From Candidatus Mediterraneibacter norfolkensis (GTDB lineage Bacteria > Bacillota > Clostridia > Lachnospirales > Lachnospiraceae): a DNA stretch of 50,932 nucleotides. The DNA lies in assembly GCA_019120615.1 (NCBI GenBank), contig DWUT01000100.1, positions 1 to 50,932 on the forward strand, in the 5' to 3' direction. Shown here one piece after another: positions 1 to 7,780 of the stretch (positions are counted from its first letter, which is position 1; the number at the start of each line of letters is the position of its first letter). Position numbers and translations under genes: made by a program. The notes below the pieces were generated by a model. That model was not told where the DNA came from. It worked only from the letters and a program-made list of their open reading frames with translations, and searched no databases.

Positions 1-153
1 GATGTTTGGGTCTCACGCGACGGGAACCTGTGAACCGTGTCAGGTCGGGAACGGAGCAGCACTAAGCAGGAGCTCTCGGGTGCCGTGAGGGTGCCTGGGC
101 TGAGTTAACTGCCGGGGTAACGCCTGTTAGCCAAGTTCGAAGCGCAATGCACG
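1..153 (+). ncRNA. ffs: Signal recognition particle RNA, 3' part
   Basis: The sequence carries the SRP domain IV core: GTGAACCGTGTCAGGTC, a GGAA tetraloop closed by a G-C pair, then GAGCAGCACTAAGCAGG. It continues with the 3' strand of the long Firmicutes-type RNA (GGTGCCTGGGCTGAGTTAACTGCC). The RNA scaffolds Ffh and directs ribosomes translating membrane or secreted proteins to FtsY. Only the 3' part is present, because the 5' half of the long (Alu-type) RNA would lie upstream of base 1. The 3' end is placed by eye just before the A-rich run, so it may be off by a few bases. Confidence 0.92.
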
Positions 154-169
154 TAAAAAAAGAAAAAGT

Positions 170-216
170 CTCCGGAACATGCCAGAGCAGAACTGCTGCA
201 TGTTCCGGAGTTTTTT
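170..216. terminator. Bidirectional rho-independent terminator
   Basis: A perfect 12-bp stem CTCCGGAACATG / CATGTTCCGGAG encloses a loop with a secondary AGCAG/CTGCT pairing. It is followed by TTTTTT on the plus strand and by a T-rich stretch on the minus strand. It lies between the SRP RNA and the stop codon of the convergent gene, so it probably ends both transcripts. Confidence 0.85.
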
Positions 217-1897
217 ATACGGATGCGCTCTTCACCATACACTCTTTCCGATAAAACGCGATGCCATATTTCAGGATATCTTCATACCCTTCTTCCCTCA
301 ACGCCTCATCATATCTCTGCTCCTCGATCTGCCGGAGCGCCTCATCACATTTTTCTTCCATTCCCCGATAAGTCTTCGATACTTTGATCTCCATGATCAC
401 GGCTTTCCCTCTGACACTGGGATATTTCAGCAGTATATCCGGCCTTCCGTTTCCGGACTCCCTGTTTGACATAACGATATAGTTACCGATATTCTTGAGC
501 ATCCCTGCAAGGAATCCGTGATAATAACTTTCCTGATAATCATAGAAACTGATCGTTTCCATAAGATTCTCTGACAGAATCTCCGACATCTTCCCGGTAT
601 CGCCATTTAAGATGCTTTCATAGAGAGGGGTCAGTTCCTTCTGCTCTGTTTTTTCCTCGAACCAGCGCAGTACAGTCCTCTTATAAATATACCTTACCTC
701 TCTGTTGGGGATCGCCATCTCGATATAGATCGTCTCCCCCTCCTGACGCTCGCTGATCTTCTTCAGATACCCTGTAAAAAAGAGGAAATTCCAGAGATTG
801 TCCTGGGTCGAATCCATATCGTCATAAGTGATATCCTCATGGATCGGTTTGGTTATCGTTCCGCCTTCTATAAGCGCTTCAATCTCCTGCTTTGCAGAAA
901 TGTCCGCATTCTCTACCAATCTGCGCACAATACTGTTGGAACTGGTATTGGACCAGTAGGGATGCATCAATGAATTTTTATTTTTGAAACAGTCCTGAAG
1001 ATAATTTATCACACTCCACGGATTATAGACTTCCGTTGTCCCAAACTGATACCCATCGTACCACTCTCTAACCCTGGGCATATTCTCTTTCAAGTCATAA
1101 AACTCCAAAGTCTGTTCGACCTCTTCCGAAGTGAAACCAAAATATTCCGCATAAAGCTGTGTTGTGATCGAATTAATTTTGAAATTGTTAAGGCCTGTAA
1201 ATATCGACTCCTTGCTGATGCGAAGACATCCCGTCACAACCGCGAATTCAAGATATTCGTTAGTCTTTAATGCTGATTCGAACAGAGAGCGTATTATACT
1301 GACCATCTCTTCATAAAACCCGGCAAAATACGCATTTTCCAGAGGCACATCATACTCATCGATAAGAATGATCGATGATACACCATAGCAGACATTCAGA
1401 CATTCCGAAAGGAACTTTAACGCATCGGCATAATCCGCATTACTGCCTTTTACATCCCGTATCCTTAAAAAGCGCTCCCTCTGAGCATCTGTCAGTTTTC
1501 CGCTTTCTTCCACCTCTTTCCAGTGGCGCAAAAACTCTTCTGACACTGCTTTTTTCAGCATTTCAAAAGAAAGTTCAAAGGAAGACTGTTTCATTGATTT
1601 CAAAGAAATGCTGATGACCGGGTATTTCCCCATATGGACGAGATACTCGTTTCCCGCATCCATGATCTTCAGGCCCTGAAACAGCTTTGCATTTTCCCCG
1701 TTCCCCTTTTCGAAAAAGTATCGCAGCATGCTCATATTCAGAGTTTTTCCAAAACGTCGGGGACGGGTAAAAAGATTAACCTCACTTTTCATATCAAGCA
1801 GTTCTTTTATAAACATTGTCTTATCTATAAAAAAATATCCGTTCTCAACCATTTTAGAAAAATCATCTACTCCAATCGGCAGAGGCTTCCATGCCAT
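215..1897 (-). CDS. AAA-ATPase-like / PD-(D/E)XK nuclease-domain protein
   Basis: About 560 aa. The N-terminal half is the AAA-ATPase-like domain common in Clostridia and Bacteroidetes (opening PLPIGVDDF, FIDKT), with a P-loop variant TRPRRFGKTLN near residues 45-53 and a Walker B IILIDEYD near 177-184. The C-terminus has a PD-(D/E)XK-like pattern, GRPDILL followed by IMEIKVSK, matching the usual AAA_ATPase-like plus PDDEXK_9 arrangement. I chose the ATG at 1897 because GGAGAGGAG sits just upstream; the track start at 1948 has no such site. The biological role of this family is unknown, though many copies per genome and a defence or mobile-element role are often suspected. It separates tadA from the SRP RNA. 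Confidence 0.85.
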   Translation of the reverse strand: MAWKPLPIGVDDFSKMVENGYFFIDKTMFIKELLDMKSEVNLFTRPRRFGKTLNMSMLRYFFEKGNGENAKLFQGLKIMDAGNEYLVHMGKYPVISISLKSMKQSSFELSFEMLKKAVSEEFLRHWKEVEESGKLTDAQRERFLRIRDVKGSNADYADALKFLSECLNVCYGVSSIILIDEYDVPLENAYFAGFYEEMVSIIRSLFESALKTNEYLEFAVVTGCLRISKESIFTGLNNFKINSITTQLYAEYFGFTSEEVEQTLEFYDLKENMPRVREWYDGYQFGTTEVYNPWSVINYLQDCFKNKNSLMHPYWSNTSSNSIVRRLVENADISAKQEIEALIEGGTITKPIHEDITYDDMDSTQDNLWNFLFFTGYLKKISERQEGETIYIEMAIPNREVRYIYKRTVLRWFEEKTEQKELTPLYESILNGDTGKMSEILSENLMETISFYDYQESYYHGFLAGMLKNIGNYIVMSNRESGNGRPDILLKYPSVRGKAVIMEIKVSKTYRGMEEKCDEALRQIEEQRYDEALREEGYEDILKYGIAFYRKECMVKSASV

Positions 1898-1969
1898 AAA
1901 ACCATCTCCTCTCCTATTTCGGTATTCATTCTTCAAGATACCTTCCATTTTACCATTGGCAGGACTAAA

Positions 1970-2518
1970 TCACAAGGCAGATGCCCCGCCCTTTTTCTCC
2001 CTCTTCTTCCTCTCCCTCAGCTCCTTAAAAAACTGCTTCATCATCCCGCTGCACTCCTCTTCCAGCACCCCGGTAGTTAGCTCCGCCTGATGGTTAAATC
2101 GCTCTACCTGCAGCAGGTTCAGCACAGATCCGGCACATCCTGCCTTCGGGTTCATGCATCCCACGACCACCCGTGGGATCCTCGCCTGGATGATCGCGCC
2201 GGAGCACATCTGACAGGGTTCCAGTGTCACATAAAGAGTACAGTCCTCCAGCCTCCAGTCACCAATCTTCTTGCTTGCTTTCTTTATCGCGGTGATCTCG
2301 GCATGGGCAAGTGGGCTTTTATCCGTATTCCTCCGGTTGTATCCCCGGCCTATGATCTTTCCTTCGTGAACGATCACACAGCCGATGGGCGTCTCGTCGA
2401 GCGCATAGGCTTTCTTCGCCTGCTTTATGGCCTCCCGCATAAATCTTTCATCCGTTTTTCTATCCGCCTTATCCAGCCCAGTACTGGTCCTGCTTTCTTT
2501 CCGAATCCCGTCTTCCAT
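1970..2518 (-). CDS. tadA: tRNA-specific adenosine deaminase TadA
   Basis: A zinc-dependent deaminase that converts the wobble adenosine 34 of tRNA-Arg(ACG) to inosine. The signature HAE (residues 72-74, zinc ligand plus catalytic Glu) and PCQMC (101-105, two zinc ligands) are intact, as is DETPIGCVIV upstream. At 182 aa it is slightly longer than usual because of a roughly 22-residue N-terminal extension and a basic, Lys/Arg-rich C-terminus. The start is supported by AAAGGATG about 8 nt upstream. In many Firmicutes tadA lies next to the SRP RNA and dnaX in the same direction; here it points toward the SRP RNA and is separated from it by an accessory gene. Confidence 0.95.
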   Translation of the reverse strand: MEDGIRKESRTSTGLDKADRKTDERFMREAIKQAKKAYALDETPIGCVIVHEGKIIGRGYNRRNTDKSPLAHAEITAIKKASKKIGDWRLEDCTLYVTLEPCQMCSGAIIQARIPRVVVGCMNPKAGCAGSVLNLLQVERFNHQAELTTGVLEEECSGMMKQFFKELRERKKREKKGGASAL

Positions 2519-2599
2519 CTCATTTCATCCTTTCCCGGTTCTTTTTCCTGTCTCTCCCGAATAAACTAGCACAGAAAAGACAAGATAAGAGGTTGTTCC

Positions 2600-3709
2600 A
2601 TGAATCCCGGTATCTATTATCTATATGAATATCAAAATAAAAAACGCCGCAGAAACGTCGGTTTCCTCAAGGTTGCGCGGCATTATCAATCCTGTATCCT
2701 GCAGATCCACATCCGGGGAATCGGCGCAGGAAACGGATCTACCCTGGAGCTGTGGGCATTCTGTCTGCATGGCGGAGATATGGTGGGAAGTCAGATCGCC
2801 GCCCTGACCTGTTTTAACCGCACTGTATCAGCCCGTCTTCCGGTCTCAGAATCCACTTTTCCCGAAGAGAAGCCGCTCCCTGAGATCGATGGTTTCCTTG
2901 TCCGGTTCCCCGGAGGGAATCCGCCGGTCTTCTGGATCGCATCCGATCAGTTTCTGGACACGGACCCGGAAACCCTGCGCGAACCCCTCCCTGAATCTGA
3001 GTCAGGCATTGAGCCAGACATTGAAACAGATATTGAGTCATACGTTTCCACCGGAATGCCTGAGCCCGTTACCGACGACGAAACGCCTTCGGATTCCGGA
3101 GACATTTTCCCAGAAAACGAGGCTGCAGAGCCGCCTGCAGAAAACGAATCTCCGGCTGAAAACGAGCTGTCAGCACCGGAGTCAGTCTCAGAGCCCGCCG
3201 CTTCTCCGAACACTTCCCGGTCACCGGAAGAGTCCTTTGTAAACCTGTCTGCAGACCGCCCTGTCAGCCAGTCTGAGGATCTTCTGGCAGACCAGTCCGC
3301 GAACCAGTCGGTAACTGAGTCTGAAGAGTCATCTGTGAAGCAGTCGTCTGAGGATCATCCCTCCGAGAAACAGGTCTCCACGGAATCCCATATCGCCGCC
3401 TCCGCCGCCAGGAAGATCCAGCGCTCAGACCTTTCCCGGCTCCCCCGGAAGTTCTGGCCCCTGGCAAACAACAGCTTCCTGCTGCATGGCTATCACAACT
3501 ATGCTCACCTTCTCCTTGTGGATGAGGACGGACGGATGTGGCTTGGCGTTCCGGGGATTTATGATCCCCGGGAGGCAAGAGCGGCTGAACTGTTCGGATT
3601 CCCCCAGTTCACCCGCGCTTATGTCCGGGAGCTGGATCTCAGCGAGGAGGAACGGAACGACGACGCAGACTTCGGACACTGGTGCCGCTATCTCGACTCG
3701 GCTAGATAA
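2600..3709 (+). CDS. Hypothetical protein with acidic linker (possibly DUF6128-like C-terminus)
   Basis: 369 aa with three parts. The N-terminal globular region (about 1-115) starts MNPGIYYLYEYQNKKRRRNVGF. A roughly 165-residue linker rich in Ser, Glu, Pro and Asp (about 120-280) follows. The compact C-terminal domain (about 285-365) contains FWPLANNSFLLHGYHNY and GVPGIYDPREARAAELFGFPQF. The C-terminal domain resembles one I associate with Lachnospiraceae hypothetical proteins (DUF6128), from memory only. There is no signal peptide or membrane segment. AAGAGG lies about 7 nt before the ATG. Its stop overlaps the stop of the convergent dGTPase gene by 8 bp. Function is unknown. Confidence 0.75.
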   Translation: MNPGIYYLYEYQNKKRRRNVGFLKVARHYQSCILQIHIRGIGAGNGSTLELWAFCLHGGDMVGSQIAALTCFNRTVSARLPVSESTFPEEKPLPEIDGFLVRFPGGNPPVFWIASDQFLDTDPETLREPLPESESGIEPDIETDIESYVSTGMPEPVTDDETPSDSGDIFPENEAAEPPAENESPAENELSAPESVSEPAASPNTSRSPEESFVNLSADRPVSQSEDLLADQSANQSVTESEESSVKQSSEDHPSEKQVSTESHIAASAARKIQRSDLSRLPRKFWPLANNSFLLHGYHNYAHLLLVDEDGRMWLGVPGIYDPREARAAELFGFPQFTRAYVRELDLSEEERNDDADFGHWCRYLDSAR

Positions 3710-5117
3710 GTCCTTTCATCTGCTGATACAGCCTTTTCGCATAATTATCTGTCATCCCGCACACATAGTCTGTGACAAGGAGCAGGCGGAGATACAGTTT
3801 TTCCGCCTCGCTCTTTCCCTCCGCCTGAAGGCGGTACGCATTTTTATAGTTATCAGAAATAAAGGAGACGACACGGATATCCGTGGAATCCATTTTCCCA
3901 TCGGTATCGTAATACAGCACCGCATGGACAAGCCGGTCCATAAGGTAGTCAAGGATGGAGGACTCTGACAGCTCCATCTCATAGATCGCCCTTGATGTGA
4001 AGACACGGCGGTATGCCATATCTCCCAGCAGATCCATCAGGGATGCCCCGAAGGTCCCGCTGAACAGATCTGCGCCGAACGTGCCTTCCATAATCGCATC
4101 ATAGTTTGAAGTAAACCCGTATGTAGCACAGCTGATCAGGAATCCCTGGGCGCTGATGATCCAGTTCTTCACCGCATAGGACTCCGGGTTATCCACACTC
4201 TTCTTTGTGCCACGCTCATAGAGCTGGCGGAGTTTCTCAAGAGGCCGGAACCCTGCATCCTGATACTCGTCCTCGATAGCTGCCAGCTCTTTTTCCAGTG
4301 TGTAATATGAGATAAACCCTTTTACGAATGCGTCCTCTATGTCCGCTGTTTTATACGCGAGATCGTCCGCCGCTTCTAGGATATAGGTAAGCGGATGCCG
4401 GCGGTTCCCTGCTCCCGTAGCTTCCGTGATCTTCCGGAACGTGCCCTCGTCCGCCAGATAGTATCCCATTTTCTTGTCTTTGATATTCCCGCTCTTTCTA
4501 TCGATCCCTGTGGAGGGGACAGGATACTTTATGATCGTATTGAGCAGGGCATAGGTCAGGTTCATCCCGTATTCATCTACGAGATAGTGTAGTCTGGTCA
4601 CCAGGCGCAGCGCCTGAGCATTTCCTTCAAAGTGCAGGAAGTCCTGTTTCATCTGTTCGCTCAGCATCTCATTCACATGTTTTCCAAAAAAAGAAAGCCG
4701 GGGCAGATTTTTTTCAAACCACTCTCTGATCGCATCCTCTCCGAAATGTCCGAAAGGCGGGTTCCCGATATCGTGAATCAGTCCCGCGCACTCCAGGATA
4801 TGGGAGATATCTTCTCTCATTTTCGGCGTAAACCCCGGATCTTTTCGGTATTTCAGGATGTTTTCGCCAATGTTCTGTCCCAGCGATTTCCCCAGAGACG
4901 ACACCTCCAGGGAATGCGTCAGCCTTGTCCGGATAAAATCACTTTTGTCCAGAGGGAACACCTGGGTCTTATCCTGAAGGCGCCGAAAAGACGCGCTGCC
5001 AATGATCCGGTGGTAGTCTTTTTCAAATTCGCTCCTCAGATCCGTCGATCTGCGGCGGCTTCTGCCTTCTCTCTCCCGCTTTTCACACAGAAGCCTGCTC
5101 CACTCCATTCTCTCCAT
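3702..5117 (-). CDS. dgt: Deoxyguanosinetriphosphate triphosphohydrolase-like protein
   Basis: An HD-domain dNTP triphosphohydrolase, which would cleave dGTP or other dNTPs to deoxynucleoside plus triphosphate. Metal-binding HD residues are visible in TRLTHSLEVSSLGKSLG and in GLIHDIGNPPFGHFGE, and the family motif FRRLQDKTQVFPL is present. The track ORF starts at 5222, but family members begin near EWSRLL, so I use the ATG at 5117; the ATG at 5108 is equally possible. Both are preceded by AAGGA-like sites. The product is about 471 aa, normal for the long Dgt subgroup. It lies downstream of the HTH gene in the same direction with a 126-nt gap, so co-transcription is possible. Confidence 0.92.
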   Translation of the reverse strand: MERMEWSRLLCEKREREGRSRRRSTDLRSEFEKDYHRIIGSASFRRLQDKTQVFPLDKSDFIRTRLTHSLEVSSLGKSLGQNIGENILKYRKDPGFTPKMREDISHILECAGLIHDIGNPPFGHFGEDAIREWFEKNLPRLSFFGKHVNEMLSEQMKQDFLHFEGNAQALRLVTRLHYLVDEYGMNLTYALLNTIIKYPVPSTGIDRKSGNIKDKKMGYYLADEGTFRKITEATGAGNRRHPLTYILEAADDLAYKTADIEDAFVKGFISYYTLEKELAAIEDEYQDAGFRPLEKLRQLYERGTKKSVDNPESYAVKNWIISAQGFLISCATYGFTSNYDAIMEGTFGADLFSGTFGASLMDLLGDMAYRRVFTSRAIYEMELSESSILDYLMDRLVHAVLYYDTDGKMDSTDIRVVSFISDNYKNAYRLQAEGKSEAEKLYLRLLLVTDYVCGMTDNYAKRLYQQMKGLI

Positions 5118-5243
5118 ATCCTTCACATCCTTTTCTTCGATCGGACAGGGGTCGGAAATCTTCCCCTGTCCGTGCTTACCGTATAAAATAGATATCGGCA
5201 TACGGGATCTCTGTGTTCCCATACGCCGATCTCAAGTTCCTTC

Positions 5244-6095
5244 TCAATCAAGATAGATAGGCGGTTCGTACGCTTTGCCGAGAAGCGCCTTCTTCCTCTC
5301 CTGATATCCCAGGAAGGCCCACTCTGTCATATCCGTCCATTTATGTATACTTCTGTCATAAACCTGCACATAACCAATCCTGGTCGGATGCATCCGGACA
5401 CTGTTGGACTGGTATTCTCTTCCGGTATACGGGTTCACCTCTCCCAGCTCCCTGTCCTCTTCCCCGTCGTCATGAGAGATGACAGGTTCAAAATCTTCTT
5501 TTTTTGTCTCCTGCATTGCAGCCGGTTTCACATCGGCGGAATCCGAAAGGCGTACCTCGCGGGACGCGTTACGCTTTTTCTCCTCTTCTTCCTCTTTCGT
5601 CTCCGTCTCATTGTTTTTTCTTCTCATGTAAAATTCTCCGAAGCGGTCTTTCTTCGGCTTCTCCAGTTCTTCCTTGATCGCTTCCACCGGCTCACCGGCT
5701 TTCGCGTTCTTTTCCAGTTCAGAGAGTTCCTCATGGATATCATAGAGTTCACCGATTGTCATATCCCTCTCATCCTTATCCGCTCCGCCTGTCTGCTCCC
5801 GGACTTGTACATCACTCTCCGCCCCCGCCATTTCATCATTCTGCGCCGGTGTCCTGGCAGGTGCCTTTGTTGTCTCGCCCCCCATAATGCTGAGCTGAAA
5901 CGGGCATTCCAGAATCGCGGCGATCATCCTCATATCCTGCTCCTGAAAATTATCGCGTCCAAGTCTCTGTGTCAGATTCTGTCTTGACATCTTCTTTCCC
6001 GTCCGCTGCTCTATGGTCTCAGCCAATTCTTTGATAGTCATCCCTTTCCGTCCGAGAACGATCTTGACCTGTTCACCAAACGTTAAATCTTCCAT
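5244..6095 (-). CDS. HTH-domain protein with acidic linker
   Basis: 283 aa. The first 70 residues look like an XRE-type helix-turn-helix (FGEQVKIVLGRKGMTIKELAETIEQ, then SRQNLTQRLGRDNFQ). A long charged, low-complexity segment rich in Glu and Lys follows (about 85-215). A short conserved-looking C-terminal domain (about 220-283) contains NPYTGREYQSNSVRMHPTRIGYVQVYD and WTDMTEWAFLGYQERKKALLG. It is probably a DNA-binding regulator; the role of the C-terminal domain is unknown. AAGGAGG lies 6 nt before the ATG. The neighbouring dGTPase is on the same strand, but I see no evidence that it is the target. Confidence 0.75.
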   Translation of the reverse strand: MEDLTFGEQVKIVLGRKGMTIKELAETIEQRTGKKMSRQNLTQRLGRDNFQEQDMRMIAAILECPFQLSIMGGETTKAPARTPAQNDEMAGAESDVQVREQTGGADKDERDMTIGELYDIHEELSELEKNAKAGEPVEAIKEELEKPKKDRFGEFYMRRKNNETETKEEEEEKKRNASREVRLSDSADVKPAAMQETKKEDFEPVISHDDGEEDRELGEVNPYTGREYQSNSVRMHPTRIGYVQVYDRSIHKWTDMTEWAFLGYQERKKALLGKAYEPPIYLD

Positions 6096-6149
6096 GGTTT
6101 TCCTCCTTATGCAAATTATACTCCTTTGTTTCTTTGGGTCATTGTTGAA

Positions 6150-6345
6150 GGTCTCAGTTCACACCTAACCGCCGCCCCATGCGCACTCGTCGCGCTGACG
6201 CGCTCCAGTCCCGCGCTTCGCGCTAAGACTGCTTATGTGGGCGGCGGTTACGAGTTCCACTCGTACTCGGGAATAGGGAAATGCCCCTTACATGCAAGCA
6301 TGACACTGCATTTCCCTATTCCCGAGTACGGTGTGAACTGTAACC
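6150..6345 (-). repeat. Structured dispersed repeat, copy A (full length)
   Basis: A nested palindromic element. The outer arms CAGTTCACACC (6155-6165) and GGTGTGAACTG (6330-6340) pair perfectly. Inside lies a perfect 22-bp stem (6263-6284 with 6308-6329; arm GTACTCGGGAATAGGGAAAT...) with a loop containing ATGCAAGCAT. Smaller GC-rich hairpins such as CGCGCTTCGCGC follow. Read on the minus strand it begins directly after the vanY stop codon. The architecture and several sequence blocks recur at 49694-49865 and, in part, at 9511-9574. It may act as a 3'-end structure of the upstream operon or be a small non-autonomous mobile element; the sequence alone does not decide. Confidence 0.8.
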
Positions 6346-6347
6346 GG

Positions 6348-7148
6348 TCATTGTCCCAGAATGTATTCCTCCAGCGTGCCCCCCTGCTCCGTGATCTCTT
6401 TTGCCGCCTCTTCTCCTACATAGCGATAGTGCCACGGTTCATAGATGATCCCCGTTATATCTGCCTTTTCCTCGGGATATCTCAGGATAAACCCATACTC
6501 CCAGCAATGTTCCATCAGCCATTTCTGTTCGTCCGTATCCCCCTGTCTGTCATCCAGTTCTTCATATTCAGAAGAAATGATATCCACTGCAAGCCCGGTG
6601 GCATGTTCACTGGCTCCTGGTACCGCAACGGATTTTTTTGTCTCATCATACGCATTCAATGGTGTGTATCCCCGGCTGATCCAGTCCTGCATCGTCGAGT
6701 TGAACACATCCCTCTGCTTGTCATAGGACCTGTACGCCGATGCAACGTACATGCTGAGCCCCGCTGCAGCCCCGTCGTCAAGCATATTCTGAAGACTTTC
6801 CGCAATTCGTGAATCCACTGACCTCTCGGAGTCGATCTCCGTTAGTTCCGCCGGCGTATACTCTGTGTCAAGGGGATGGCCTTCGTTCACAAGCGCAAGG
6901 CACCATCCGTCCGAATCTCCTGCCAGCAGTTCTGCGCTGTCCGTCACAGCGTCCACCTTGACCGCCTGCAGTGCCAACTCATCATTTGCCTGTTTCAGTT
7001 GTGCATTTTCCGCAGCGAGTTCTTCCTCCTGTCTCTCTATGACAGTCCTGGCTGCCACAAAGGTCACAAGCACTCCTGCCGCCAGACCAAACCCTGCTCC
7101 TGTCAGCAGTGTCCGTCTTGTTTTCGCTCTCTTGCTCTCACGTCTCAT
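6348..7148 (-). CDS. D-alanyl-D-alanine carboxypeptidase family protein (VanY, M15B)
   Basis: 266 aa, predicted to be membrane-anchored, trimming the terminal D-Ala from peptidoglycan stems outside the cell. There is a basic N-terminus, one transmembrane segment (about 15-33), then a short Glu/Ala-rich coiled coil (36-62). The M15 zinc-peptidase domain occupies about 85-260, with SEHATGLAVDI (180-190) and EPWHYRYVG (237-245) giving the zinc ligands and catalytic residues. The gene begins 1 nt after the phosphopantetheinyl transferase stop, so it is the last gene of a three-gene operon. No VanR/S or other vancomycin-resistance genes are nearby, so a housekeeping wall role is more likely than resistance. 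Confidence 0.9.
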   Translation of the reverse strand: MRRESKRAKTRRTLLTGAGFGLAAGVLVTFVAARTVIERQEEELAAENAQLKQANDELALQAVKVDAVTDSAELLAGDSDGWCLALVNEGHPLDTEYTPAELTEIDSERSVDSRIAESLQNMLDDGAAAGLSMYVASAYRSYDKQRDVFNSTMQDWISRGYTPLNAYDETKKSVAVPGASEHATGLAVDIISSEYEELDDRQGDTDEQKWLMEHCWEYGFILRYPEEKADITGIIYEPWHYRYVGEEAAKEITEQGGTLEEYILGQ

Positions 7149-7149
7149 G

Positions 7150-7776
7150 TTATAGTTTCAACTCCGTATGTACTTCTGATTCGATCATATTATCTGTTGT
7201 GCAGACCGCCATCTTATAGGGCAGTCCGTCTATACGAAACTCTCTGTAATAATACTGTTCCTGGAATTCCGGCGGCTGTTTTACAAGGACCGGCGGATCA
7301 CCGAGAAGAACAGTAAAAGAATCCATAGGAAGAGCCATTCCCTTCCGTGTCGCCTTCAGAAAACTTTCTTTCAAAGTCCAATATCTGTAAAACCTGTCCC
7401 GTTGCTGCTCCGCGGTATCTCCGTCCAGAATCGTGAGCCATTCTTCTCTGCTGAAAAACCTCTCTGCAATCTTCATCCGCAGTTCTCCCATCTGCTGAAG
7501 GTCGCATCCTACTCTGACAGAAGACGCCCCTGTCTCTGCAGCACACATCACATAGTCTCCGGAATGAGACAGATTATACACAGAAGATTCAGGCAGACCA
7601 TATTCTGCCCGAATCTTTTCCCACAGACTCCACGCTCCCGCACTCTGAGCCCTGCCTTGCCAGGACCTCAGCGCATCCGCTTTCTTACGGCGGAAAAGCG
7701 GAAGTCTCTCATAATATTCCCTGTAACATTTTTCATCATAGAGTGGCGTCACACTCGCCAGCCAGACTCTGACCAT
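7150..7776 (-). CDS. 4'-phosphopantetheinyl transferase (Sfp type)
   Basis: 208 aa. It would transfer the phosphopantetheine arm from CoA to a conserved Ser of a carrier protein. Family motifs are in order: GCDLQ (90-94, Mg-binding Asp, variant of GIDIE), RFFSREEW (106-113) and WTLKESFLKA (133-142, with the Glu and Lys of the WxxKES motif). Its size fits the Sfp/AcpT group. The neighbouring genes contain no carrier protein, polyketide or non-ribosomal peptide synthase, so the substrate could be the fatty-acid acyl carrier protein or a remote pathway. The gene starts 4 nt after the GGDEF/EAL gene and is 1 nt from vanY, indicating one transcript. Confidence 0.9.
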   Translation of the reverse strand: MVRVWLASVTPLYDEKCYREYYERLPLFRRKKADALRSWQGRAQSAGAWSLWEKIRAEYGLPESSVYNLSHSGDYVMCAAETGASSVRVGCDLQQMGELRMKIAERFFSREEWLTILDGDTAEQQRDRFYRYWTLKESFLKATRKGMALPMDSFTVLLGDPPVLVKQPPEFQEQYYYREFRIDGLPYKMAVCTTDNMIESEVHTELKL

Positions 7777-7780
7777 AACT

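Noticed and set aside
6348-7148. Vancomycin-resistance locus because of VanY
   Set aside because: No vanHAX, vanRS or other resistance genes are nearby; VanY-type peptidases are common in wall maintenance.
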